Source: Pisaster brevispinus
Lineage: Eukaryota > Echinodermata > Asteroidea > Forcipulatida > Asteriidae
Length of the DNA: 64,000 nucleotides
Assembly (NCBI GenBank): GCA_023634235.1
Contig: JAMKCF010000009.1
Location: forward strand, 8,680,001-8,744,000
Direction of reading: 5' to 3'
Positions 49,401-59,400 of this stretch are shown in pieces. The first letter of the stretch is position 1. Each line of letters starts with the position of its first letter. The notes under the pieces were generated by a model that saw only the letters and a list, made by a program, of their open reading frames with translations, was not told the origin of the DNA and did not search any database. A program made the translations under genes and the position numbers.

Positions 49401-49781
49401 TTATTAACGTGGGTTAAAAATCCCAGCCTGGGTTCGATTTTACAATGTACTGCATCCCTTTTTTTAAAACCTCAGTCACAGCTTTAGCTGTGGCTCCACC
49501 ATAGGCTCTGTTTGGCTGTTTGAAACAACGTACAGAAAGTGCTTTTTTTCAAACTGAGAGGAATTATGTCAAAAAATTTGGACAGGATTGGGAGTGTAGG
49601 GAACAAATTGTACTTTGGAGTGTATGTTCATTTTTCTTAAATTTGTACTCTTTGTTGCCAGACCTTTATGCCAGCAAAATCTAAAGCCAGCTATGCACAG
49701 AAGAACAGGTCCGTTCCCAACCAAGCAATCAGAGAGCAATACTACAACATCAAGTCAGTTGACGAATTGGAGGAGAAGTGA
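31462..49781 (+). CDS. cpRAS1: Circularly permuted Ras protein with zinc-finger and vWA domains (19 exons)
   Basis: Exons: 31462-31626, 32408-32470, 34573-34695, 35050-35232, 36481-36640, 38441-38702, 38989-39066, 39397-39445, 40019-40184, 41481-41565, 41924-42127, 42769-42958, 43453-43704, 44086-44208, 45008-45103, 45871-45962, 46573-46687, 48501-48680, 49662-49781; 901 aa in frame. The Ras motifs appear in the order G3 (DSAGQE 63-68), G4 (NKSD 122-125), G5 (ETSAK 150-154), G1 (GAGGVGKS 183-190), G2 (DPTIEDSY 206-213), so the P-loop follows the rest. A CxxC-CxxC finger (Cys318, 321, 345, 348) resembles that of Sec23/Sec24. A vWA-like domain follows, with MIDAS DISGS at 401-405, then a Sec23-like beta/helical region. 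The acidic start (residues 16-35) and basic C-terminus are unassigned. The architecture matches the cpRAS family known from sea urchin and other scattered eukaryotes. Its role is unknown; a membrane-trafficking link is inference. An upstream non-coding exon is likely, since an acceptor lies 23 bases before the ATG. Confidence 0.93.
32824..33205 (+). mobile_element. tRNA-derived SINE
   Basis: Pol III promoter boxes are clear: A-box TGGCGAAGCGG near 32833 and B-box GGTTCAAATCC at 32891-32901. The downstream body contains CTTGAGCAAGGCAGTTAACC and ends in an A-rich tail near 33200. It lies in an intron of the permuted Ras gene. It is not a working tRNA because the acceptor stem does not close. 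Confidence 0.7.
33557..34419 (+). repeat. 34-bp minisatellite, about 25 copies, with higher-order units
   Basis: The unit contains GGCATTTTGTTACAAGCCAA followed by a variable TTGTGACtGCCAGG part. Variants (AATGTAAC, GTCAGTTG, GACGG) recur in register: the same five-unit block appears at 34001 and again at 34171, exactly 170 bases apart. One truncated unit occurs near 33796. The array fills part of the intron between the G3 and next exon of the permuted Ras gene. There are no unique spacers, so it is not a CRISPR array. Confidence 0.9.
37271..38006 (+). repeat. 40-bp minisatellite, about 18 copies
   Basis: The unit runs GGTCATCTAGGAAGAACCTC then AAGACCGGGCGTGGGTCTTA. Copies differ mainly at three or four positions (A/G in the GAAGAA block, C/T in ACCGGG, A/G in CTTA). 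It lies in intron 5 of the permuted Ras gene, between the exon carrying G1/G2 and the one leading into the zinc finger. High uniformity suggests recent expansion and probable length polymorphism. Confidence 0.92.
40212..40424. repeat. Inverted-repeat element, 'AAGC/TTCATAAAG' family
   Basis: Starts with GAAAATTTCATAAAGC and ends with GCTTTATGAAACTGAGCCCA. The interior repeats GCTAAGCA and GCAGAA words. It shares its ends with elements near 51045, 52213, 52608 and 58577. Intronic. Confidence 0.5.
40925..41045 (+). mobile_element. tRNA-derived SINE, truncated
   Basis: A-box-like TGGTTAAGCAG near 40934 and a full B-box GGTTCGAGTCC at 40993-41003. The body after the B-box ends quickly in an unrelated AT-rich stretch, so it seems 3'-truncated. 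Intronic in the permuted Ras gene. Confidence 0.6.
44800..44948 (+). mobile_element. Probable LINE 3' tail with AATC repeats
   Basis: T-rich sequence ends in TATCCGAATAAATTCAATCA followed by further copies of a 4-bp unit, a typical non-LTR retrotransposon 3' end. No coding part remains. It is just upstream of the exon at 45008. Confidence 0.4.
45143..45204. repeat. Short intronic hairpin
   Basis: GTTACGGCCCAGTTGTAATG and the complement CATTGCAATTGGGCCGTAAC form about 22-base arms with one or two mismatches and an 18-base loop. It lies about 40 bases after a splice donor of the permuted Ras gene. It may be a tiny MITE. Confidence 0.55.
46798..46875 (+). repeat. tRNA-like SINE fragment
   Basis: TAGCTCAGTTGGTAGAG is a perfect A-box region, but the B-box position reads GTTACTTAAAT and is degraded. 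It is a SINE or tRNA pseudogene remnant in an intron. Confidence 0.5.
46970..47007. repeat. Perfect 17-bp stem hairpin
   Basis: TAGTAGTTCCTACAGGT and ACCTGTAGGAACTACTA are exact reverse complements separated by ATTA. Intronic in the permuted Ras gene. Too short for a microRNA precursor; its origin is unknown. Confidence 0.65.
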
Positions 49782-51044
49782 TTCTCAAGCTTGCTTGTTA
49801 ACTGAAGCGTTGGTAGCGTCAACCATACTATGTAGAGACCATCAACAGATATTATATCTATGGACAAGTGTTTTTGTTTATGAAATGGGCAAAGTGGACA
49901 CTTCAAGGGAAGGGGTGAACTCTTTTTCACTTAACGCACTAACAGCCTGTGAACATTTCATTAAATTTGGTGGTTATGTTTGAAAAATATTGACGGGGTT
50001 TATGTTTTGTCAAGGATTTTGTGCCTATTCATGCATAACTGATTGCGACAGTCAAATAGCGTTTTGTGGGGACTTGTGTTATGCTGTTTTACTTGACTTG
50101 GAAACAATTTGAGAACAAAATATTTCTCTTGAGGATTTGTGCTGGAATTACCTTGCTAGCCAGTGAGCTTTCAGGTTTGACCAGTCAGTTAATTATTCAA
50201 TTCCTAATAATCATGATCTTTGTCTTTAAAATCTTGAAATATTTATAACATTTTAACAATATATTGAAAAGAAAAACATATTTCTAATAGCTTGTATATT
50301 AACTAAAATAGGAAGCATCTCGATGAAAATATCTGTCTTTCTTTATCTTTTTTATATCCATAAGAGAGTCGTGTATTTTGGATTGTTATTTTCTTTTCTT
50401 CTTAAACACCTCTGTAGCCAACTTCATTCTCATGTGGGTATACTGATCTTACTACATCATCTTATTCCACATGCCTCGAACGTTTGTAAGCCCTGCCAGT
50501 GGAGTTGAAATGTGCAATAAGAGCAGACAGTGTTCTAAGCCTCTGTGGTGGGTGGTCAAAAGGTCATGAAACAACCGGTTCTCTCTCATTTGTCTTTGGT
50601 CTGTTTATCTGTAAGAAGTTTGTGGTAAAGGTGTATTTGATTTATTTGAAACGGGAAACATGTCAATATACTTGCATTAATTAACAAAGTGCCCTAGGTG
50701 TGTTTACAAGTTTTAAGAAGTTTGTGCACAAAACAGTCACTTTCAGAAGCCAGTCATTGTTTTCCGGGGGATGGTTAGAAGGGTCGATGCAGCACCGTGG
50801 GAACGAGGCTGCTGTGTGATGGAGACTTGAAGTAAAATTATTCTGATCCACTGTTTGTTGAATGAGAACTATCTGCTCTGACATAGGGAATAAGACTCTA
50901 TTGGTTAACATAATAAAGGTGTATTCTATTAAGTTTGCGTTAAAGCTCTACTGCAAAAGTTGAAGATCAACTACATGTATAAGCAGGCACTTTGCAGTCA
51001 TAGGCCTTTAAAGTTGTTCAGCCATCTTGATTTTTTTTTCAATC

Positions 51045-51210
51045 AGGGCCTAACTTCATAAAGCTGGTAGTCACACAAATTTGCTTAGCTACCAGCTTAA
51101 AGTGTGATGTAATGTAGGTTAATTGTGACTGGTAATCTGCATATTTTTTTGATTAGCAAATTTATAGGTCAAGAAGTTTATCTGCCTAACAGCTTTATAA
51201 AAATGGGCCC
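51045..51210. repeat. Inverted-repeat element, TTCATAAAGC family
   Basis: Left end AGGGCCTAACTTCATAAAGC and right end GCTTTATAAAAATGGGCCC are inverted. The inner TTTGCTTAGC and CTGCCTAACAGC words are shared with the 40212 copy. A non-autonomous element. Confidence 0.55.
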
Positions 51211-51964
51211 AGATAATCAAACCATGACTGGAAGAGCAAATTAGTCTGGCACTTTTTTTAGTTTGGAGATCCATATTCATTATTGGATGCAACCCAAGGG
51301 AACATGACTAAATTGTTAGTTGAGACAATTTTATGATAAAAAGTCTTTCATTTGAGTTTATATATTATATATTTTGTGAAATCTTTTGAAAGCTGTCATT
51401 CTCTTTTTTAAAAAGCCCACTACATCAAATGTCAGTACATGCAGCTGCCTCATATTGTTAACTTTTGCAAAAAGATTTTGTTTTATATGTTATACAGGTA
51501 GTTAATTTTATTTTTGTTACAACATAACACCGCATAGGTTGAAGGTGTATTGTCTTTGGCACTTTTACTATCTGGACTTTAACCACAGTTAGAATTGTCA
51601 CATTTTTTACCCAGACATTTCTATTTTTCGTAGCAAACTGTTTAACCGAAAAAAGGCAATTTCTTTTCAAATTGTTGCCACATCTTGTGATTTTTAAGTC
51701 AATTTTTTTCACAGAGCGTATGTAACAGGTAAGATCCCAGTAGCATGTCTCATGGGGCTTAGTGGAGACAGATAAATAAAGTTTTGTTAATAATAAGTGC
51801 AAATAAAAGAGACAGTATATAGAGTCATTATAAACACGAAATGTATCATGTTCAGTTTGTATTGAAAATTTTGTTTTTAACTTTGTTTTTACCCTTACAC
51901 TGATGTTTATTCAGCACCGCATACTCTGTACTTTTCCCCGAGTTCTGTGAACAAAATCCACTGA

Positions 51965-52070
51965 CAAACCACTCGGGTGGGATTCGAACCCACGAACCTA
52001 AACTATTTTGGTTGATGAAAATGTTTCTCTACAGGATTGGTAGCACTACGAGTCAGTGACTGATCGGAGT
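51965..52070 (-). repeat. tRNA-derived sequence, interrupted
   Basis: The minus strand carries a perfect B-box GGTTCGAATCC (plus-strand GGATTCGAACC near 51972). The A-box side is separated by an extra segment containing ATGTTTCTCTACAGGA, a phrase that also occurs near 60387 in slightly changed form. Probably a composite or decayed SINE. Confidence 0.45.
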
Positions 52071-52607
52071 AGATCCTTTATCCGTCAAACTTTGTCAAAA
52101 CAAGCAAGCAAAGCATTCTTGGAATTAGACAGAAGGCGGCCAAGTAAAGACGTTGGCAAATTCAATCATGTCATGCATTAATTTATCCCGAACAAAAATA
52201 AACAGACAAGTCCTGGGCCTAATTTCATAGAGCAAATCGCTAATCTCAAACAAAATTTGATTGACAGAATAAAGTTACCAGCCAAAATACCATTCCACAT
52301 GTATCCTGTGCGACGGGTTTCCTGCTAACTTTTGCTCAGTTGAAAAAAGTTTGAAGTCTGTCTTAAGTTGAGAGAGACGATGACATTCCATTAGAGATAA
52401 CTGAATGTGCTGACAAATATCAACAACAGAAAACTTTATTTATTGTAACTTGTAAAGATCGTAACACATTTACATGATATTTTGCAAGTTCCATCTTTGC
52501 ATAATAAATAATAATATGACAATCTAAATGCCAAAAAAAAGAGTTATCTATACAACAATGTAATATCCCCCTTTAGTAGTCAGAGGGACTGTTGTCATAT
52601 CACAGCA

Positions 52608-52819
52608 GGGCCCAATTTCATGGCTCTGCTTACCGTCGAATTATGCGCTTGTGATCACCATTCTCCGCTTACTGTGCAAGTGCCGAATTTCTGCGCTAGC
52701 TGTGTAAGCAAAAATTTTCCTGCTAACCCATGAAAAACACTTGATGTAAGTGCAGAATTCCCTGCTGCTGTAAGCGCAGATTCTTTGCTTATGGTAAGCA
52801 GAGCCATGAAACTTGACCC
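52608..52819. repeat. Inverted-repeat element, TTCATGGCTCTGC family
   Basis: GGGCCCAATTTCATGGCTCT on the left is mirrored by AGAGCCATGAAACTTGACCC on the right. Internal words such as TCTCCGCTTACTGTGCAAG are shared with the shorter copy at 58577-58683. Confidence 0.65.
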
Positions 52820-53613
52820 ATGACTTTGGCTATATATGGAATTATGAACTCTTTAAACCCAGTAACTGCAAACATGCACACTGGCCGTCAACATCACAAA
52901 AAATGATATCATAATACCGTGATGTGAATTCCAGCTTTTGTACACCAACCAAAAACAACTGTATCATGGATTGCTTGTGACTGGTCCTCTGATAAATTTG
53001 GCTCAGCAATTAATTTGTGTAAGCAGTATTTTCTACTTCATGAAACGTCTCTGTCCAAACCCTTGAACAAGGTTGAGTCCAGGAAAAGAGTTTGTGTCTG
53101 GAGGCATGTTCATAAAAAACTATCGGCAGAAAATTTGTTGAAGTTCCGAAAAGTCTTAACTAGCAGACAGTTTTACCAGCCCTAATGGTATACTTTAATT
53201 GCGACTGGGACCCTGCTAGGTTTTTTTTTTGCTTAGCAAAGGAATTTTCTAACCCATACTTTCTGCCACGTCAACACCTTTTTGTAACTGTACCCAGGAT
53301 TTTTGAGAAACCAGTCAAACAAATTTACAAGAAATTTACAGCAACTTTTATAACAAACTATGAAACATTATTTACACTTTTTCATGCCCACTCTCCGATA
53401 CTGTTGGATATAAAAGTGTCCAGCTTTTTTAGGCACTGCTACTGGACTTAGCGTTCATACAAAAAGACCTATTTTCATAAAGTTTTCATGGTTTCTGAGT
53501 CCTACTGTTCCAGGATTTCTAGAGCCATAGCAGACAGTAGACGATATGAAACACAACCTCCGTTTCTTTCATTCTATTTGAAGGAAAGAGATGTCCGAAG
53601 TACGTGTAGTTCT

Positions 53614-55933
53614 TCATTTTAACTCTGACGAACAACTCAGGCAGAACAATCTATCAAAGTTTTCATCATAGCTGTGCAGTAGAGAAAGAAACAAACACAA
53701 ATATTACCTCTTCATAATGGGGGTCTTTTGGGACGCTAGGTGACAGCAGACTTACATGTACCAGGTAAAATCCATTGCTCTCCAAAAAATGAATGGCAAT
53801 AAAAACTTACTTGGTAAAAAGTACAGCAGCTTTCGTTAGGGTAAAGCATTTTGAGAATAACTTTACTTTGAAGTAATGTGGTTATGTCAAAAAGATTTCA
53901 GTTTTCATCCCCCAAAATTTGAATCTGACAAACGTTACACTGTTAAAAACCTTTCTCAGGTTGTGTATTCCAATTACGGATAATTCTTCCTGCGCGGACG
54001 TAACTGCTCCAGATTTTCGGCAATAATTCAAAAACGCTACCACCTTTTGAAATTTCCACAGATTATATCTACATTTATAAAGGATTAAAACAATCGAACG
54101 GTTAAAAAAACCAAAGGTTTATTTTGCCTTTTTAAGAGCCCAGTACACTCATCGCTAAGAGAAGGGTTTTCCCCCTGTGGTCCTGGCACCTCCCGTTAGA
54201 AATTCCATTGTGAAATCTTCATCAAAACAAGTACAAAGTAGCAAAAAACTGTGAAACCAGATGCAACTCATGTTGTGTAATCCTTGTGAACGACTTTGAC
54301 TCAACCTTTTACATTCAGTGTCGGGCAAATATGGGAATTTGAGGGTAATTTCTGTTTTTAAGAGGTTTCCCCGTAACTCACTTGACCATGGAGCACATAC
54401 TGCAGAATCCATTGCCGCATTGCAAACAAGCTCTTGAACAATTTGTGCAGAGTGGTGAGCGGCAGGCATAGCAGCTTGACCCTTCGGGTAGTGTAGCCTT
54501 GCTGCAGGTTTGACACCTTGGTGTTACATAGTGCAGAGCTGTGAATAGCAAAATTAAATTACCAATTATAAGGCTTTATATAGTCTAGTAGTAGTAAGGG
54601 TAAGGTACACTATTAGAGCATTGTTTCGTTTAAGTTAAGATATGGTTCATTCTCAATACAGTGGGCAACTAAGTATTGACCTTGGAGAGGTCATACTTCA
54701 AAGTGCATCTTAACGTCCTGAGCAACTTTCATTATGAAGTCTGAGTTAGTTCAACATAAAGTTTCTGTTTAATATGTATTAAATTGATTTCATCTTTGGA
54801 AAATGTACCTCGGTTCGTAAAATTCAGCTTTCCTTTGAGGGTGTGTGGGTGAGCATGAAGCTCAAATTTGCCTACCGGGAAATGCTTCCGAATGCACAAG
54901 GTCACTTTTTGGGGTATGAAACAGGGTAATATAAAAACAAAGAACAAAAGCAATTGATTGCACAACCTTTGGTCTTGGGCTGTACAGTTTGCCCAGCAAT
55001 GATTCTTCCGTGGTGATCGAGACGACACTGCCCTGGCAATAGCTCCATCTGTGAACAACCCCAACCATTGTCATGATGACCAACTGTTGCTATGCCAACC
55101 ATTCCGCCATTTTCTGGGTGGTGGCCGTTTGTGACACTTCCAGGCGTTGTTGGTGTTACTAAATTCACCTTCAGTTGGTTTTGAAGTCTCTGAGAAGCAA
55201 ACATCTTTGCAAGGGTTTTTTCTGTGATTGGGAAAGAAATTAGGACGATGTTTGTACTTTCTTTTTTTCTTAACTTATGTAGAATTAAGGAGAAAAATGT
55301 GTATCTGAACATGCAATTTTTTTTCTTTCGTTATAACCCCCAACCCCCCCCCCCACCCCCAAAAAAGTTGTTTACCAACACGATGTTTTGAAATTTGACA
55401 TGGGTGAAAATTAAGGTTTTGGAGTATTTTTCTAATTAAGAAAGTGTATGTGGTTACGTTATTGTGCACCAGCGTTGCACACTGCATACCATTGTCATTG
55501 ATTACCACTGGAATACAGTGGAAGCAGCCGTGTTTGTAATGTTACTGAAAGGCGAAGCCGAGTAAAGGATATGGAAGGAGTCGAGTAAATGATGGTGAGA
55601 ATTTTGTCTCTTTTTCTCCCTTTTTTTTGGCAGAGTTGATTTTTTATTTAATATATTATTAATAACCATAACAAGCATGACAAGATCATGATTACATTGT
55701 TTACAATTACAATCCTTGTCAAAAATAAAGTGTTCCTGTTATAACTTAGTGTTAGTGTTATGTTAGGTTCAAACAAAATAGAAAATGACAGGTGGTCAGT
55801 GTTTGCCCTACTCACCGTGAATGTCTCGCATGTGTTTCTCTCGATTAACTCCCTGCGCAATTTCTTTTACCCCCACGTGGATTTTCATCTGGTTTGGGAA
55901 ATATTCCTCAAATGGACATGCTCTCTTCGGCAT
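53614..55933 (-). CDS. SIVA1: Apoptosis regulatory protein Siva (4 exons)
   Basis: Exons 55933-55816, 55221-54967, 54538-54382, 53671-53614 on the minus strand, joined in frame to 195 aa (human SIVA1 175). The start MPKRACPF matches the conserved Siva N-terminus, and EKTLAKMF at about 40-47 matches the next conserved block. A GRIIAG motif follows near the end of exon 2. The third and fourth exons encode the cysteine-rich C-terminus, with repeated CxxC pairs (CQTC, CYAC, CTNC, CLQC, CSMC, CLSC), the zinc-binding part. Siva proteins bind TNF-receptor family tails and other partners and promote apoptosis in vertebrates; the invertebrate role is not established. The donor of exon 2 (GTTGTG) is weak, and this junction is the least sure part. 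Start codons of Siva and codanin-1 are 555 bases apart on opposite strands. Confidence 0.88.
53716..53850. repeat. Hairpin MITE family C, copy 2
   Basis: GGACGCTAGGTGACAGCAGA on the left matches the ends of the copy at 14112-14252. The shared inner blocks AAATCCATTG and ACTTGGTAA confirm the relation. The right end is diverged. It lies about 45 bp from the last Siva exon, inside the last Siva intron. Confidence 0.55.
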
Positions 55934-56488
55934 GATGATGAGTTGAGATTGGAGCTACGGAAGAGATTCTTGCTCCAGAAAGAAGAGATTTTTACTTTCA
56001 AACACAACGAAAACTAATCGAGATTACAACTTACACTACTTGAGTACTTGTGTGGTACGTGTGAATGTTGTCTGAAAGAGCATTTCGGCAACTGCGCAAG
56101 AAGCGATGCTGCTGTGTGTGTGTGTGTGTGTGTACGACGACGACGTGACATCACTTGTTTATGTCCCGCGCGCGTTTAAAGGTCAAACAATCAAACAGCT
56201 GATCATGGTTTTGGCGGGAAATGTTCGTTTGTATTGACCACTGTACTCCAGTGCTGTAACAAAAGTGAACATTGAAATTGTCTAGAAAAAATATTTAAAA
56301 TATTAATAGTTTGGTCAATATTTATATGTAAAGAGGTTAATAAGTGAAATAAATTTGCATATTTTTTCCTTAAATGATCGTTAAACTAAAACTTAAAAAT
56401 TTGCAGTTCGGATTGTTGACTTTGTTAACAATGTCAATAACATCACGCTTTGGCGTATCCGAAAATACTAACACTTGGATTTTAAATA
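55934..56488. promoter_or_regulatory. Shared divergent promoter region of Siva and codanin-1
   Basis: The only space between two start codons pointing away from each other. It includes a (TG)n run at about 56116-56135, a local CpG cluster with CGCGCG near 56168, and TGACATCA (56146), close to a CRE/ATF site. No TATA box is obvious. A bidirectional promoter is inferred from geometry alone; either gene could have an untranslated upstream exon. Confidence 0.55.
56116..56135 (+). repeat. TG microsatellite
   Basis: About ten TG units in the Siva/codanin-1 intergenic region, roughly 180 bases above the Siva start codon. Confidence 0.8.
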
Positions 56489-59400
56489 ATGATGGCTGCT
56501 GTGTTGGAAGCGTATTTAGCTGGGAGGGTATCTTCTAAAAGTTTAGTTTTATGGTTATCTTCAACTGATGTTTCGGTAAGAATTCCTTGTATGGTTTGAT
56601 AAGGGTTCAATACCAAAATCTTTTCACAGTAATTATGAAATAATTGTTGTCAACATTTTTAAACGCAGCTCAGCTATCGGAATTCTATTGTCCGGAAATT
56701 GGACAAATGTGTGTAGATTATTGACTGATAAAATTAAAATGATTCCATGACTCATGAGTTTGACTGCGCCAAAAAAATAGGAATTTATTGTACCATTTTA
56801 ACTGACAAGTACAAATTTGTATTTATATAATTCTGTTTCTACAAATATTCTTAAAATTTCCAAAAAGAAAAGGAGTATACAGTGACAGCACCCCTACTGG
56901 GTCTACGTACAAAATCCAACTTTAAAAAAATCACTGATCAGCTTGTTGAAGTCGTTGTTAAATGGATAATATCAGTTCTAAGTCACATTATGATTATGGT
57001 TCTGTTAAATTTCCATAATGAAGTTATTTAATAATAATCGCTTTTGCAGAACTTGTTTTCCTTATTTATTTATGGGTATAACCATGGAGGAAGAAACTAG
57101 TTTCTTCCTCCATGGTATTTATATAACCATTCATGATGACAAATCAGTTAAATAATACAAAATATTATATTAATGTTATTAATTAAAGATGATAACCATA
57201 TTGCTGTTCCTACAGAGTTAATGATTGATATTTAACAATTAACTGATTGGTAACATCTGTTTTGTATCAGGTTCAGACAGAAATTGACATTTTCAATGAT
57301 AGATCTCTTCGTGTTGAATTTCTGCCGTTCTTCATCAACTATCTCCGCGATCAGACAGCCCACCTTATTTGTCATGCAGCATCGTCTGGAGCCTCTCCAG
57401 CTAAGACCCCAGCCAGTGCCCAGAAGTTTCGCCGAGCAAGCCTGCAGCAACAAAACTCCACAGACATCCCAAAGCACCAAGAATCAGGCGTCAAGAGCAG
57501 TCATCAGCGATTGAACAGGACCAAGCTATTTAGCCCAGGCCCTCTGAGATCAGACGGGACTGAGACAGTACAAACTCCTAAATCAGAAGCTTCTGAAGAT
57601 GGGAGTCCTCTCAGTAGCTCAACAGAGTCACCATCTTGGAATCAGGGAGGACAGTTCTATCGGAAGTCCCAACATGATGAGTATTCTGGAAAGGCTAAGA
57701 AGATCTCTCCATCAGTCCACAAGAAGGATGAGCAGATGACACTTGGTCAGTACATTACACCAGACAGATTCAATCAACCTAAAGGAAGGAGGCGAAGTGA
57801 CCAGCATTATCTAAAAGAAAGCACACAGCACAAGACCCCTGTCACTACGAAGCACCGATCAGGTGGTAAGAATAAGACATCCTACAGTGACGGCTCCTTG
57901 AAGTCCAAATCTAAGCCAGTTTACCATGAAGCTGCAGCTCCTGAATTCTCACTACACGATGCCAGGGATTTCCCTGCAGTCGGCATTGCATCCAACATCA
58001 AAAACATTCCAACAAAAAGAATCACACCAACAGCTCTGTCTAGTCACCAAAAAACAGCCTCCAAAGGGAAGCTTTTCAGTTCACCTGGACAACCGCCGTT
58101 TTCGAATCCTGCATTTCAGACTGTGTTTTCTTCATCAGGAATCGCGACAAATACAGACGGACCTTTACAGTCCAATCAAGGTTTGGATAGAGAGAGGGAG
58201 CTCCTTAGACTGGAGCGTCGCAAGCAACAAGCAAGTCTTACCAACACTCAAGAATTGTCAGTAAACAATTCTGTTCCATGTCCTTCCCCAGCGCAACCAC
58301 AAACTCCAACTAAAACTCCACCTAACTCTGCCTTTACTTACACTAGTGAGGTGACCAAAGCATCCAGAGAGGAAGTAACATACCAAGATCATCTTGAGAA
58401 GCTAGCTGAACTTTACTCAGCATGTATTAAAGGTAAACAAACCAAATTTAAAGTGAAGAAAATTGTTTTGAAATTATTTGTACAGGCCCATTTTCTAGAG
58501 TTTAATTCACATTCATAAATACCTCAGACAGTTTAAGCAGTCCAATTGGTTGAAAGGTGGTCACATGACCATGATCATGGTTAGAGCTGCTTACTGCCGA
58601 AATCTGCGCTTGCGGTCAGCAATTCTCCGCTTACTGTGCAAGCGCAGATTTCGGCAGTAAGCAGAGCCATGAAATTGGGCCCAGTTGGCTAACGTGCAGT
58701 CTGCGCTCATATATATATATATGTGTTGGGGTACAAGCTCACTTGGGTGCTAATAATGTGTCATTATGCAATCACAAGCAACTGTTGAGCATCGCACGCA
58801 ATTTCACCCCACGTGAAACGCAGCCTTAGGTTGTGACAGGAACTGAAAATTTACAATATAGAAAAGTTTTAAAGATTTACCCATGTTATTCCACTTTTTA
58901 ACAAAAAGGGCATTTATGCATGGAATGAAAGAGTACAGTTACTTGGTCTGAAATGGCCGTTTAAGACCTTACACTACAGGGTCAACGACCCTGCCGGTTT
59001 AAGACCTCATCACCACTCTATTATTACCTTACTACTGTATATCTGTAAAGAACTGGGTTCAAATTCTGATGGCAAAGTCATCAAATGCTCCAGACAGTGT
59101 TGACTCTGAATGCTTATTGCGTACACTGCTCATTGTTTATCCAGGGCCACCTTTACTACCAGAATGGTAATCTTGGCTGTTTTAAAGTAAACAATCAAGC
59201 GAGTTGACCAGTCATTTGAAACCAATTAACTGCAAGCCTAAGGGTTGTGTATGGTTGCACAACTTTTGCGCACATTATTTTGTTTACATGTATACTATTT
59301 GTAGTGTGCATTCACCACATGATATCATATTGCAGTCTTGCATTATACTGCATCTGCATCTATCAATCAAAACCAGAGAGGATGATGTTGAATGGTCAGA

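Larger units (their letters stand above)
49782..53613. other. Region between the permuted Ras gene and Siva (convergent 3' ends)
   Basis: Two genes converge here, so both 3' UTRs lie in this stretch. AATAAA motifs occur on the plus strand near 50913 and 51776, but I cannot say which is used. The remainder holds inverted-repeat elements of the TTCATAAAG/TTCATGG family (51045-51210, 52213 onwards, 52608-52819) and a minus-strand tRNA-like sequence near 51965-52070. No further gene recognised. Confidence 0.5.

Noticed and set aside
57926..58264. 112-aa frame overlapping codanin-1 exon 2
   Set aside because: Off-frame shadow of the long codanin-1 exon, which has clear homology in the other frame.
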